Assembly: GCF_008801935.1 (NCBI RefSeq)
Contig: NZ_VZOT01000009.1
Span: 49,264-113,263 of the forward strand
Direction: 5' to 3'
Length of the DNA: 64,000 nucleotides
DNA from: Comamonas kerstersii
Lineage (GTDB): Bacteria; Pseudomonadota; Gammaproteobacteria; Burkholderiales; Burkholderiaceae_C
Position 1 is the first letter of the stretch. Each line of letters starts with the position of its first letter. Shown piece after piece: positions 28,501-37,500 of the stretch. The position numbers and the translations under genes are program-made. The notes under the pieces are model-generated. The model was not told the DNA's origin and made no database searches. It worked only from the letters and a program-made list of their open reading frames with translations.

Positions 28501-28741
28501 TAGAGCTCATATAGAGCATGTTGTCGATGCCCTTGAGTTGCTGCTCAATGATCTGGGTGACGGAGTTCTCCACCGTCTCAGCCGAGGCCCCCGTGTACTG
28601 CGCCGTGATGGTCACGCGTGGCGGGGCAATATCCGGGTATTGCTCCAGCGGCAAGGTAAAGATGGAAAGCGTCCCCGCCAGCATGATGACGATGGCGATC
28701 ACCCAGGCAAAAATGGGGCGATTGATAAAAAACTGTGCCAT
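25580..28741 (-). CDS. RND multidrug efflux pump, HAE1 family (AcrB/MexB-like)
   Basis: Inner-membrane proton-driven pump, 1053 aa, the typical size. It opens with MAQFFINRPIFAWVIAIVIM. Proton-relay aspartates are visible as the DD pair in GLLVDDAIVVVEN in TM4, with the later lysine in GLASKNAILIVEF. It has two large periplasmic loops, as in AcrB. It sits between the membrane-fusion protein (24 bases upstream) and the outer-membrane gene (4-base overlap). Substrates are probably hydrophobic or amphiphilic drugs, by family. No regulator gene is adjacent. Confidence 0.97.
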   Translation of the reverse strand: MAQFFINRPIFAWVIAIVIMLAGTLSIFTLPLEQYPDIAPPRVTITAQYTGASAETVENSVTQIIEQQLKGIDNMLYMSSTSDASGRSRTTLTFAPGTDIDVAQVQVQNKLQAAMNRLPDAVKSRGVFVNKGGQDFLVTYSFYSTDPAMTQVDIGDYLNSNIVDIIGRIDGVGDVNVFGTSYAMRIWMDPALMQKYGLMPADLISALNAQNAQVSAGQLGALPAVEGQQLNATITARTKLQTVEQFEDVVLKASPDGSVVTIKDVARVELGPDNLTVKAKLNGMAGAGLGIVLADGANAMDVADAVSAKLAELKPFFPNEIDYFVSSDSTPFVRASIQEVVKALVEAMVLVVIVMFIFLQNFRATLIPAIAVPVVLLGTFGVLAAAGYSINTLTMFAMVLAIGLLVDDAIVVVENVERVMHETGLSPKEATRQSMREITSVLIGIGVTLSAVFVPMAFFGGSTGVIYRQFSITIVAAMAFSVFVALTLTPALCATILKAPSNHGGEKMVRRGLLGINDRFFRWFNHHFDATAVRYQNAVAWSLRRAKRMMLIFLVILAAVWLLMSRLPTSFLPDEDQGFVYVNVNLPAGAADARLQEVLDQVREYFAAQPDVVSFNQVSGLSGDQSSARGFVRLKPWDQRPLESQGAGAFAHRATQELSAQIRDARIFVMLPPAVRGLGSNAGFNFMLKDLNGLGHDALLAAKDQFLAEARKHPELASVRTTNLDDATELRLDIDDRKAAALNLSYSDINSVLSSAMGGTYVNDFLNNGRVKRVYIQGDAPHRMLPQDIAKWTVRNKNGEMVPFSAFSTTYWAYGSPQLLRYNGSPAFEIVGNAAPGVSSGVAMQIVEDILKDMPPGIGYEWTGASLQERQSGAQAPLLYAISILFVFLCLAALYESWTVPLSVMLAVPLGVVGALLATYTRGLTNDVYFQVGLLTTVGLASKNAILIVEFAVQLQEQGKNLFDATVEAVRMRLRPILMTSLAFGFGVIPLALGTGAGAGGRNSIGTAVLGGTVASTVLGLFMVPVFFLLIRSWFKSRSRNDDTPANTQEKAA

Positions 28742-28765
28742 AAACTGCAGCCCTTTGTGTCGTGC

Positions 28766-30055
28766 TTACTTGGGCTGCGCTGCGGCACGCAGGGCAGCAG
28801 CCGCGGCTTGCGGATCTACCGGCTTGGCACCGGACTTGGCATTCGGATCCACTTCTACCACCTTGACCGTATCACCAGGTTTGATGCGCTGGAACCCGTC
28901 CACAATCACACGCTCACCCGCCTGCAAGCCCTTGTCCAGCAGCCAGTTCGTACCAATGGCGCGCCCCAGCTCCACGGCGCGGCGCTCAACATTGCCATCC
29001 GCATTGACAACCATGACATGGGCACGGCCCGTCAAATCGCGCGTCACCGAGCGCTGCGGCACCAGAATGGCTTCAGGAGCCAGTCCCGTAGGCAGCTGCG
29101 CCTGCACAAACATGCCGGGCAGGAGCACCCCATCAGGGTTGGGCACCACAGCACGCAAGGTCACGGTGCCCATGGTGGCATTGACGATCTGCCCCGAAAA
29201 GGCAAGCTTGCCCTCATGGTCATAAGTACTGCCGTCTTCGAGCTGGATACGGACGGGTATCTGATCCCCATCGACCTTCTGGTAGCGCCCTGACGCCCAG
29301 TCATTGCGCAACTGCAGCAAATCGGCCGTGGACTGGGTGAAGTCCACATACATGGGGTCCATCTGCACGATTTCCGTCAACGGTGTGGTCTGGTTGGCAG
29401 TCACCAGCGCACCGGGGGTCACGTTGGAGATGCTGATGCGCCCGGAAATGGGTGCTTCAATGCGGCTGTAGCGCAGATTGATACGTGCATTGTCCAGCGC
29501 GGCTTTGGCCACGGCCACATCTGCTCGAGCCTGTTTGGCTGCTGCTTCGCTCTGCTCAAACGCCTGCTCACTGATGGCCTTGATCTTGACCAGCTCTGCA
29601 TTGCGGCGTGCCGTGGCTTCTGCCGTCTGCAAATTGGCTTGCGCCTTGGCCAGCGCTGCTTCCGCGCTGGTTTCGGCTGCCTTCAGGCTGGCAGCATCGA
29701 GCTGGTACAGGGGCTGCCCCTGCTTGACCATGGCACCTTCGGTGAACAGACGCTTTTGCACAATCCCGCTGACCTGGGGCCGCACTTCCGCACTCAGAAA
29801 GGCTGCGGTACGACCAGGCAAGGTGGTATCGAGCTGCTGGCTTTGCTTTTGCAGTATGACCACGCCTACTTCTGGTGCAGCAGCCTGTATCTGCCCTGCT
29901 GCTGGGGCATCAGATTCTTGGGCACAGCCCGTGAGCATAGCTACGGCCAGCATGACTGCGGCCATACCTCCGGTTTTTAAACGCTGCTGATGCGGAACAA
30001 CAAAGCTGCTGGGCAAGCGGTTTCTGGCAGGAGGGCTGGCATGTGCTGAGGTCAT
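28766..30055 (-). CDS. RND efflux periplasmic adaptor lipoprotein (AcrA/MexA-like)
   Basis: Membrane-fusion protein joining pump and outer-membrane channel; 429 aa. The signal peptide carries the lipobox LTGC at about residue 44, after an unusually long N-terminal stretch, so a later start (the Met at residue 31) is possible. A lipoyl-like half (VRPQVSGIVQKRLFTEGAMV) is followed by a long coiled-coil hairpin of Ala/Gln-rich repeats (about 105-180), then SRIEAPISGRIS and beta-barrel domains. First gene of the adaptor-pump-channel operon. The 229-bp region upstream has no divergent repressor gene. Confidence 0.95.
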   Translation of the reverse strand: MTSAHASPPARNRLPSSFVVPHQQRLKTGGMAAVMLAVAMLTGCAQESDAPAAGQIQAAAPEVGVVILQKQSQQLDTTLPGRTAAFLSAEVRPQVSGIVQKRLFTEGAMVKQGQPLYQLDAASLKAAETSAEAALAKAQANLQTAEATARRNAELVKIKAISEQAFEQSEAAAKQARADVAVAKAALDNARINLRYSRIEAPISGRISISNVTPGALVTANQTTPLTEIVQMDPMYVDFTQSTADLLQLRNDWASGRYQKVDGDQIPVRIQLEDGSTYDHEGKLAFSGQIVNATMGTVTLRAVVPNPDGVLLPGMFVQAQLPTGLAPEAILVPQRSVTRDLTGRAHVMVVNADGNVERRAVELGRAIGTNWLLDKGLQAGERVIVDGFQRIKPGDTVKVVEVDPNAKSGAKPVDPQAAAAALRAAAQPK

Positions 30056-30284
30056 GAGAACTTGTTATTGGATGGCAAAACTGACACATTCTCACGCCGT
30101 AATGTTGCGTTTCTGTAAAGCCATTCAAGCAAGCCGTAATTCTTGCCATGCTTTCGCAGAAAACGCTCGTCAAAGAAAGCTGCAACGCGAGAAAAAAACT
30201 GCCTAAAGGATGGGCTGTGCACCAGAAAAGTTCCCACTGGTAAGCAATTTACATACCCAGCCCTGCCGGGCAGTTCTGTCAGTC

Positions 30285-31199
30285 TCAAACCGCCTGACGC
30301 AGCATCTGGCGCATCTGCTCACCCAGCTCCGGGCGGCTGGCAAAGGCATCGGTAGGATTGCGCAGCTCCAGGAGATCTTCCATGCGCATTTGCACGCCGT
30401 CCAGGGCATGGGGGTGGCTAAAGATATAGAACTGGTTATCAGCCATGGCGGCAAACACCTTGCTGGCAATGTCCTTGGCTGAGACCTTGCCCGAGCTGAC
30501 CGCCTTTTGCATCATGCTGCGCGCCAGCTGCTGACTGGGCGTCAGCGTGGCTGCATCGGGTGCATCAGGCCGGTTGCGCTCGCTGTTGGCTATGCCCGTA
30601 GGCACGAAATAAGGACACAGCACACTGCAGTGCACTTGGTCAGTGACCAGCCGCAAATCCTGATACAGGGTTTCGGTCAAGCTCACCACCGCATGCTTGC
30701 TGACGTTATAGACCCCCATATTGGGCGGCGACACCAGCCCCGCCATGCTGGCGGTGTTCACCATATGCCCCTGCCAATCCGGGTCCTTGCGCGCAGCCTC
30801 CAGCATCATGGGCATAAACAGGCGGACCCCGTGAATCACGCCCCACAGGTTCACTCCCAGCACCCATTCCCAGTCACGCACAGACTGCTCCCACAGCAAA
30901 CCGCCTGCGCCCCCCACACCCGCATTGTTAAAGACGAAATGCGGTGCACCCAACGTGCTTTGCACCTGGCTGGCCAGCGCCTGCATGGCGGCGGCATCGC
31001 TCACATCAACCTGACACGCCATGACCTCGGGGGCCCCCAGCGCGCGCGCCTCGGCCTCCGCACTGGCCAAGGCTTGCGCCTCTACATCCACCAATACCAG
31101 CTGCATGCCTGCGCTAGCCGCAATGCGCATGCACTCCAGACCAAAGCCAGAACCTGCACCGGTCAGCACAGCGGTTTTACCTGACAAGCCATTCAACAT
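30285..31199 (-). CDS. Short-chain dehydrogenase/reductase
   Basis: Rossmann-fold NAD(P) oxidoreductase, 304 aa from the ATG at 31199 (MLNGLSGKTAVLTGAGSGFG). The open frame runs upstream but the extra residues are not SDR-like. Cofactor motif TGAGSGFG, the NNAG motif in FVFNNAGVGGAGG, active-site Ser in NTASMAGLV and the YNVSKHAV Tyr-x-x-x-Lys motif are all present. The substrate is unknown. It begins a run of minus-strand oxidoreductase and thioesterase genes which, by gene content, suggests oxidation of a fatty or aromatic acid. Confidence 0.9.
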   Translation of the reverse strand: MLNGLSGKTAVLTGAGSGFGLECMRIAASAGMQLVLVDVEAQALASAEAEARALGAPEVMACQVDVSDAAAMQALASQVQSTLGAPHFVFNNAGVGGAGGLLWEQSVRDWEWVLGVNLWGVIHGVRLFMPMMLEAARKDPDWQGHMVNTASMAGLVSPPNMGVYNVSKHAVVSLTETLYQDLRLVTDQVHCSVLCPYFVPTGIANSERNRPDAPDAATLTPSQQLARSMMQKAVSSGKVSAKDIASKVFAAMADNQFYIFSHPHALDGVQMRMEDLLELRNPTDAFASRPELGEQMRQMLRQAV

Positions 31200-31282
31200 C
31201 GGTGTCTCACTATCGTTATGTACTGGAATACGACCACAGCAAGACTGCTTCAAGCCTTGCTGCATTGAAAGCGTGAACAGGT

Positions 31283-32299
31283 CTAGATCAGCTGAACCAG
31301 CTGCTTGCCAAAGTTCTTGCCCTTGAGCATGCCCAGAAATGCCTCGGGGGCGTTTTCCAGCCCCTGCGCGATGCTCTCGCGGGGACGCAACTGCCCCTGT
31401 GCGACCAGGGTTGCCAGCTCCTGCAGGGCCTGGGGCCAGACATCCATGTGCTCGCTGACGATAAAGCCTTCCATCTTCACGCGGTTGATGAGGATGAGGG
31501 CGGGGTTCTGCAGAGGCAGTGGCGCGCCGTCATAGCCTGCGATCATGCCGCACAGCGCCACCCGCGCAAACGCATTGGCACGCAGCAGCACCGCGTCCAG
31601 CAGATAGCCCCCCACATTCTCAAAGTAGCCATCAATCCCATTCGGGCAGGCCTGCTTGAGTGCCTGCGACATGGCTTTGAGGTCGCTGTGGGCACGGTAG
31701 TCAATACAGGCATCAAAACCCAGTTCATTGACCGCATAGGCGCATTTTTCCGGGCCACCTGCAATACCCACAACACGGCAGCCGCGTGCCTTGGCCAGTG
31801 CACCAAAGGCACTGCCCACCGCGCCTGTCGCTGCACTGACCACCACCGTTTCTCCTGGCTTGGGGTTGATGATCTTGACCAGCCCATACCACGCCGTCAC
31901 GCCGGGCATGCCAACGGCTCCCAGGTAGTAAGACAGTGGCACGTGCGTGGTATCCACCTTGCGCAGCATGCCAGGGGCGTTGCCATCCACCACGCTGTAC
32001 AGCTGCCAGCCGCCCATACCGACGACCTTGTCCCCTGGCTGGAACTTGGCATGGCGGCTTTCCACCACCTCACCCACCGTACCGCCGAGCATGACTTCGC
32101 CCAGCGGCTGGGGCGCGGCATAGCTCTTGCTGTCATTCATGCGGCCACGCATGTAAGGGTCCAGACTCAGGTAATGGTGACGCACCAGCACCTGGCCTTC
32201 CTGCAAGGCAGGAGTTTCCGTTTCCACCAGCTTGAAATTGCTGACAGCAGCTTCGCCCTCAGGACGGTTGTCCAGCAGAATCTGTTGATTGCGCGGCAT
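31283..32299 (-). CDS. NADP-dependent MDR oxidoreductase (CurA/leukotriene reductase type)
   Basis: Zinc-free medium-chain reductase, 338 aa, of the family that reduces enones or curcumin-like double bonds with NADPH. It opens MPRNQQILLDNRPEG. LSLDPYMRGRM in the catalytic half and VVSAATGAVGSAFGALAKAR, the cofactor-binding glycine motif, are typical. The C-terminal GKNFGKQLVQL stretch is also typical. It lies 83 bases upstream of the SDR and its own 5' leader carries a palindromic repeat copy. Confidence 0.93.
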   Translation of the reverse strand: MPRNQQILLDNRPEGEAAVSNFKLVETETPALQEGQVLVRHHYLSLDPYMRGRMNDSKSYAAPQPLGEVMLGGTVGEVVESRHAKFQPGDKVVGMGGWQLYSVVDGNAPGMLRKVDTTHVPLSYYLGAVGMPGVTAWYGLVKIINPKPGETVVVSAATGAVGSAFGALAKARGCRVVGIAGGPEKCAYAVNELGFDACIDYRAHSDLKAMSQALKQACPNGIDGYFENVGGYLLDAVLLRANAFARVALCGMIAGYDGAPLPLQNPALILINRVKMEGFIVSEHMDVWPQALQELATLVAQGQLRPRESIAQGLENAPEAFLGMLKGKNFGKQLVQLI

Positions 32300-32316
32300 G
32301 TATATCTCCTTTATTT

Positions 32317-32363
32317 ATAGCTATAAGCGCTTGCTACATAAGCTCTAGAGGCCAATTTCATTC
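32317..32363 (-). repeat. Short palindromic repeat, type A copy 2
   Basis: Read on the minus strand it contains GCCTCTAGAGCTTATGTAGC then AAGCGCTTATAGCTAT, closely matching copy 1 including the flanking GGCCTCTAG. It lies just before the ATG of the CurA-type gene. Confidence 0.75.
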
Positions 32364-32395
32364 ATAAAGCAGAACAGCCTGCGCTGTCCTGCCTG

Positions 32396-32836
32396 TCAGT
32401 CTGTGGCAATCACGGTCTGCGCCACCCCACCCTTTTGGCCGGGCTTGACGGTGCGGGGCATGTACTTGAAGGTGCCCGTGGCATGGGTGCACAGGCGGCC
32501 TTCGCTGTCATAGACCTTGCCCTCGCAATAGGCCATGGTCTTGGTGCGATGCAGCACCCATCCCTTGGCGACCAGAGGCCCGCGCGCTGCCTGCATGAAG
32601 CTGGTCTTCATCTCGATGGTCACGCAGCCAAAGTCATCACTTTCCAGGCTGCGTGCAGCCACGGCCATGGTCACATCCAGCAGCGTCATGCTGGCGCCGC
32701 CGTGTGTCACATCAAAAGTGTTCAGATGCTCAGGCCTGGCGGTGTAGTGCAACTCCGACTCACCGTTTTCCATCTTGTGCAAAGTGAATCCCAGGTGGTC
32801 CACAAAGGGGATGGGATGTACGCCAAAACTCAACAT
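32396..32836 (-). CDS. PaaI-type hotdog thioesterase
   Basis: Acyl-CoA thioesterase of the PaaI/YbgC hotdog superfamily, 146 aa from the ATG at 32836 (MLSFGVHPIPFVDHLGF). The longer open frame adds 22 unlikely residues. The active-site segment TFDVTHGGASMTLLDVTMAV is clear. It would cleave acyl- or aryl-CoA esters. Its place between two SDR genes and the reductase suggests a role in handling CoA intermediates; the substrate is unknown. Confidence 0.9.
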   Translation of the reverse strand: MLSFGVHPIPFVDHLGFTLHKMENGESELHYTARPEHLNTFDVTHGGASMTLLDVTMAVAARSLESDDFGCVTIEMKTSFMQAARGPLVAKGWVLHRTKTMAYCEGKVYDSEGRLCTHATGTFKYMPRTVKPGQKGGVAQTVIATD

Positions 32837-32963
32837 ATCGTGTCTCCGTATACATGCTTGCTGCAATGGGCTGCAAGCATAGCGGCGAGAACACCAAGCC
32901 ACGCTGAAAAGCTGTCACTTTGGAGTAATGGCGACAATCCCATACGCGCAGGCCTGACTGCGC

Positions 32964-33749
32964 TTAGCCCAGAATGGCACTCACGCCACCGTCCACCGCC
33001 ATCCATTGCCCGGTGATGTGCTTACCTGCATCGCTGGCCAGCAGCACAGTCAGGCCCTTGAGATCTTCGCTGTCTCCCAGGCGGCGCAGCGGCGCGCGGC
33101 CTGCCATCTTTTCTTCGCCCATGGTGTCAATCAGCACCTCAGCCATCTTGGTGCGGAAAAAACCGGGGCAGATGGCGTTGACCGTAATGCCATGCGGCCC
33201 CCACTCAGCCGCCAGCGCGCGCGTGAAATTCAGCACGGCACCCTTGGAGGTGTTGTAGGCAATGGTTTTCATCTCAGTGGGGTTACCGCCCAACCCTGCA
33301 ATCGAAGCCAGATTGATGATGCGCCCTCCGCGCTCGAGCATGCCCGCCTTGGCCACCGCCTGACTCAGCAAAAAGTAACCACGGACATTGAGGTTCATCA
33401 CCTTGTCCCAGGCGGAGACAGGGTGGTCTTGCGCAGGCGCGCCCCAGCTGGCTCCCGCGTTGTTGACCAGGATGTCAATGTGGCCCAGCTTTTCGGTGGC
33501 CTCTGCCACCAGACGCTGAATGTCGGCCTCATTGGCGCAATCCGCTGCAATCCATTGGGCATCAATCCCTTGCGCCTGCAGCTCCTGGGCAGCAGCTTCC
33601 AGGTCATGGGCTTTGCGCGAAGTCAGCACCAGCCGCGCTCCGGCCTCTCCCAGCGCCTGCGCCATCTGCCATCCCAGGCCGCGGGAACCTCCCGTTACCA
33701 GGGCCGTTTTGCCTTTCAAGTCAAACAGTTGTTGCACGGTGCGTGTCAT
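32964..33749 (-). CDS. SDR-family oxidoreductase, FabG-like
   Basis: Classical short-chain dehydrogenase of 261 aa, a usual length. Cofactor motif TGGSRGLG at about residue 19, the NNAG motif in DILVNNAGASWG, Ser in INLASIAGLGG, YNTSKGAVLNF with the catalytic Tyr and Lys, and the C-terminal MAVDGGVSAILG. FabG-like members reduce or oxidise 3-hydroxyacyl substrates, which fits the adjacent thioesterase and enoyl-type reductase, but this is inference from context. Confidence 0.92.
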   Translation of the reverse strand: MTRTVQQLFDLKGKTALVTGGSRGLGWQMAQALGEAGARLVLTSRKAHDLEAAAQELQAQGIDAQWIAADCANEADIQRLVAEATEKLGHIDILVNNAGASWGAPAQDHPVSAWDKVMNLNVRGYFLLSQAVAKAGMLERGGRIINLASIAGLGGNPTEMKTIAYNTSKGAVLNFTRALAAEWGPHGITVNAICPGFFRTKMAEVLIDTMGEEKMAGRAPLRRLGDSEDLKGLTVLLASDAGKHITGQWMAVDGGVSAILG

Positions 33750-33937
33750 GTATGGCGTCTCCTGCTCAATGTGTTGCTATGCCAGTCCATTGTGCGGTGC
33801 ACACGGCACAGCCCCTGTCGCCAGCGCGAAGCCTGAAGCTCAGGAAAGCCCTGATACGCAGCACCGCCATCAGCCTCTTGCATGACATGCAAAATTAACT
33901 GTATATTTACACAATACTGTTGATTTATACATATCTC

Positions 33938-34258
33938 ATGTTTGCAACTGAATTGACCGAAGCCTCCGCAGCTTTCACCGTTTCCCTGTGCGACTACCCC
34001 GGCCTGCCCGAGCAGGAACGCCAACGCGCTGAAACCCGCTACGCACGCACGCTGGCGCGCCAGCTGGGCGGTGAAGCACAGGTCATAGAAACACTTCGAT
34101 TGCTGGAGCGCCTGGAAGATGCCCCACCTGAAGAGATCACCGAAGAAGCCAGGGCTGCCTACCAGCGCTGGATGAAAGCCGCACGCGCCGCCGCCGAAAT
34201 GGGCATGCAAGGTCTGGGTGGCGAGGAAGGCTGCTACTTCGAAGTCCGCACGCATTGA
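33938..34258 (+). CDS. Conserved-looking small acidic protein of unknown function
   Basis: A 106-aa protein from the ATG at 33938 (MFATELTEASAAFTVSLCDY). An upstream ATG would add six residues. It is soluble, acidic and mostly helical (ERQRAETRYARTLARQLGGE; LRLLERLEDAPPEEITEEAR). No signal peptide or known motif is seen. It is divergent from the SDR gene with a 188-bp AT-rich spacer and followed by a palindromic repeat and a strong terminator. I do not recognise the family. Confidence 0.7.
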   Translation: MFATELTEASAAFTVSLCDYPGLPEQERQRAETRYARTLARQLGGEAQVIETLRLLERLEDAPPEEITEEARAAYQRWMKAARAAAEMGMQGLGGEEGCYFEVRTH

Positions 34259-34270
34259 TCGTAAAAACCG

Positions 34271-34310
34271 TAGCTATCAGCGCTTGCTGCATAAGCCCTG
34301 AAGCCTTAAA
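34271..34310 (-). repeat. Short palindromic repeat, type A copy 3
   Basis: On the minus strand it has TATGCAGCAAGCGCTGATAG then CTAC, the core of the repeat family. It sits 12 bases after the stop of the small acidic protein. Confidence 0.75.
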
Positions 34311-34329
34311 AGACCAAAAACTCAAGCAC

Positions 34330-34365
34330 AAAAAAGCCCCAAGGCCAAAACCTTGGGGCTTTTTG
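34330..34365. terminator. Bidirectional terminator between the small gene and purL
   Basis: AAAAAAGCCCCAAGG and CCTTGGGGCTTTTT pair over 14 bp with a 6-base loop, with T-runs on both strands. It serves the plus-strand small gene and possibly purL on the minus strand. Confidence 0.9.
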
Positions 34366-34504
34366 ATACGTAGTGCAACTGCTGGAGACGCTCTCACAAG
34401 CCAGCACATCGGAGATATGCGTTTGAGACGAGAAGCGAAGCAGCAGACAGTACAAGTAGTACGGCAAGGCTTCGCGACGAAGTATCAAGGCTTGTGTGAG
34501 TGGA
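34366..34504. other. Structured non-coding stretch downstream of purL
   Basis: A 139-bp region between the terminator and the purL stop. It contains CTCTCACAAGCC (34391-34402) and its near complement GGCTTGTGTGAG (34489-34500), plus TTGATAC (from 34364) and GTATCAA (about 34482-34488), which would cross if both formed. No coding frame is convincing. Confidence 0.45.
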
Positions 34505-37500
34505 TCACCCCAGCCACTTGCGGGCGTTGCGCCACACACGCATCCAGGGGCTGAATTCCGACTTATCGCCCGAAGTCCAGCTCATCTGGATGTTGCGGAA
34601 CACGCGCTCTGGGTGCGGCATCATGGCGGTGAAGCGGCCATCCGCAGTCGTCACCGCCGTCAGGCCACCTTCGGAGCCATTGGGGTTGAACGGATACTGC
34701 TCGGTCGCATTGCCGTGGTTGTCCACATAGCGCATGGCGCGCAGCACCTGGTCGGCATTGCCACGGAACTTGAAGTTGGCGTAGCCCTCACCGTGTGCCA
34801 CAGCGATAGGCAGGCGGGAACCCGCCATGCCCTGCAGGAAGATGGAAGGCGACTCCAGCACTTCCACCATGGACAGACGTGCCTCAAAGCGGTTGCTCTG
34901 GTTCTGCGTAAAGCGTGGCCAGTCCTGCGCACCGGGGATAATGTCCGCCAGTTCAGCAAACATCTGGCAGCCATTGCACACGCCCAGACCAAAGGTGTCG
35001 CCGCGGCCAAAGAAGGCCTGGAATTGCTCGGACAGGCGATCATTGAACGTGATCGAGCGTGCCCAGCCAATACCAGCGCCCAGCGTGTCGCCGTAGCTGA
35101 AACCACCGCAGGCCACCACACCAGCAAAGTCCTTGAGCTGTGCACGGCCCGACTGCAAGTCCGTCATGTGCACGTCCACGGCTTCAAAACCGGCTTCGGT
35201 AAAGGCATAGGCCATTTCCACGTGCGAGTTCACACCCTGCTCACGCAGCACAGCCACGCGGGGCTTGGCCTGCAGGTTCAGGAATGGCGCAGCCACATCT
35301 TCCTTGGGATCAAACGTCAGATGCACGTGCATGCCGGGATCGCTTGGCTCACCGGCAGCAGCATGCTCGCTGTCAGCGCAGACAGGGTTGTCACGTTGCT
35401 GGCAGATCTTCCAGCTCACAGCGTCCCAGACCTGGTGCAGGTCAGACAGCGAAGCGCCAAACACCTTTTGCGCATCGCGCCAGACTTGCAGTTCGCCCTT
35501 GCCAGCATCGACGGGCGACGATACAGGACGGGTCTTGCCAATAATGTGGCTGCACTGGATCAGACCGTGCTCGCGCAGCACCTGCATGACTTCGCTGCGG
35601 TCTCCGGTACGGATTTGCAGCACCACACCCAGCTCTTCGTTGAACAAAGCACGCAGGGTCTGCTCTTCGCGGCGGCCTGCGACCTGCTGACCCCAGTTCT
35701 TGCCTTCACCAGAATCCATGCGACTGTCGGAAATGCCATCACCTTCGGTGATCAGCATGTCCACATTCAGCGCCACGCCCACGTGGCCAGCAAAAGCCAT
35801 CTCAGCCACAGTAGCCAGCAAGCCACCGTCGCCCTTGTCGTGGTAGGCCAGGATCTTGCCTTGGGCGCGCAGCTGGTTCACGGCATCGACCAGGGCGATC
35901 AAGTCCTTGGGGTCGTCCAGATCTGGCGTTTCATTGCCCGCCTGGTTGACCACCTGACCGATGATGGAGCCGCCCATACGCATCTTGCCGCGACCCAGAT
36001 CAATCAGCACCAGCGAGGAGTCGTCCACTTCAGCATTCAGCTGCGGTGTCAGCGTGCCACGCACATCATCAATAGCGGCAAAGCCGGTGATGATCAGGCT
36101 CACAGGCGATGTGACCTTTTTCACCTCGCCGTTTTCGGTCCATTGTGTGCGCATGGACAGGGAGTCCTTGCCTACGGGAATGGAGATATTCAGCGCAGGG
36201 CACAGCTCCATGCCCACGGCCTTCACCGTGGCGTACAGCTCGGCGTCTTCACCGGGCTCACCACAGGCAGCCATCCAGTTGGCCGACATCTTGACCTTGG
36301 ACAGCTCAATGGGCGCAGCCAGCATATTGGTGATGGCTTCGGCCACGGCCATGCGGCCCGAGGCAGGCGCGTTGATGGCAGCCAGCGGTGTGCGCTCGCC
36401 CATGGCCATGGCTTCGCCCTTGAAGCCCTGGTAATCAGCCAGTGTCACAGCCACGTCAGCCACGGGAACCTGCCAGGGGCCAACCATCTGGTCACGGTGT
36501 GTCAAACCACCCACGGCGCGGTCGCCAATGGTGATCAGGAAACGCTTGGACGCCACCGTGGGGTGGGCCAGCACTTCGATCACGGCCTTTTCCAGGGGCA
36601 AGCCGGTCAGGTCCATAGCGGGCAGTTCACGCTGAACCGTCGCCACGTCCTTGGTCATCTTTGGTGGCTTGCCCAGCAGCACGTTCATGGGCATGTTCAC
36701 GGGGAACTTCTGGTCGCCGGATTCAACGGCGGTGTCTTCCAGAATCAGGTCACGTTCTTCGGTGGCCACACCTATCACGGCGAAGGGGCAACGCTCGCGT
36801 TCACAGAAAGCGGTGAACTCATCCAGAGATTCAGGAGCAATCGCCAGCACATAGCGCTCTTGCGATTCGTTGGACCAGATTTCCTTGGGTGCCAGGCCCG
36901 ACTCTTCCAGCTTGACCTTGCGCAGGTCAAAACGTGCGCCACGACCTGCATCGTTGGTCAACTCAGGGAAAGCATTGGACAAGCCGCCTGCACCCACGTC
37001 ATGAATGGCCAGAATGGGGTTCTTGTCGCCCTGGGCCCAGCAGTGGTTAATGACTTCCTGCGCACGGCGCTCGATTTCGGGGTTGCCGCGCTGCACGGAG
37101 TCAAAGTCCAGCTCAGCCGCATTGGTGCCGGTTGCCATAGAGCTGGCCGCACCACCGCCCATGCCAATACGCATGCCGGGTCCGCCCAGCTGAATCAGCA
37201 GCGTTCCTGCGGGGAATTCGATCTTCTTGGTCAGATCCGCATCGATCACGCCCAGACCACCGGCGATCATGATGGGCTTGTGGTAGCCGCGGGTGATGTC
37301 ACCCACTTGCTGTTCGTATTCGCGGAAGTAGCCTGTCAGGTTAGGACGGCCAAACTCGTTGTTGAACGCCGCGCCACCCAGGGGGCCTTCAATCATGATT
37401 TGCAGCGGGCTGGCAATGTGCTCGGGCTTGCCCACTTCGCTGCCCCACAGCTTGGAGACCGTAAAGCCCGTCAGACCTGCCTTGGGCTTGGATCCGCGGC

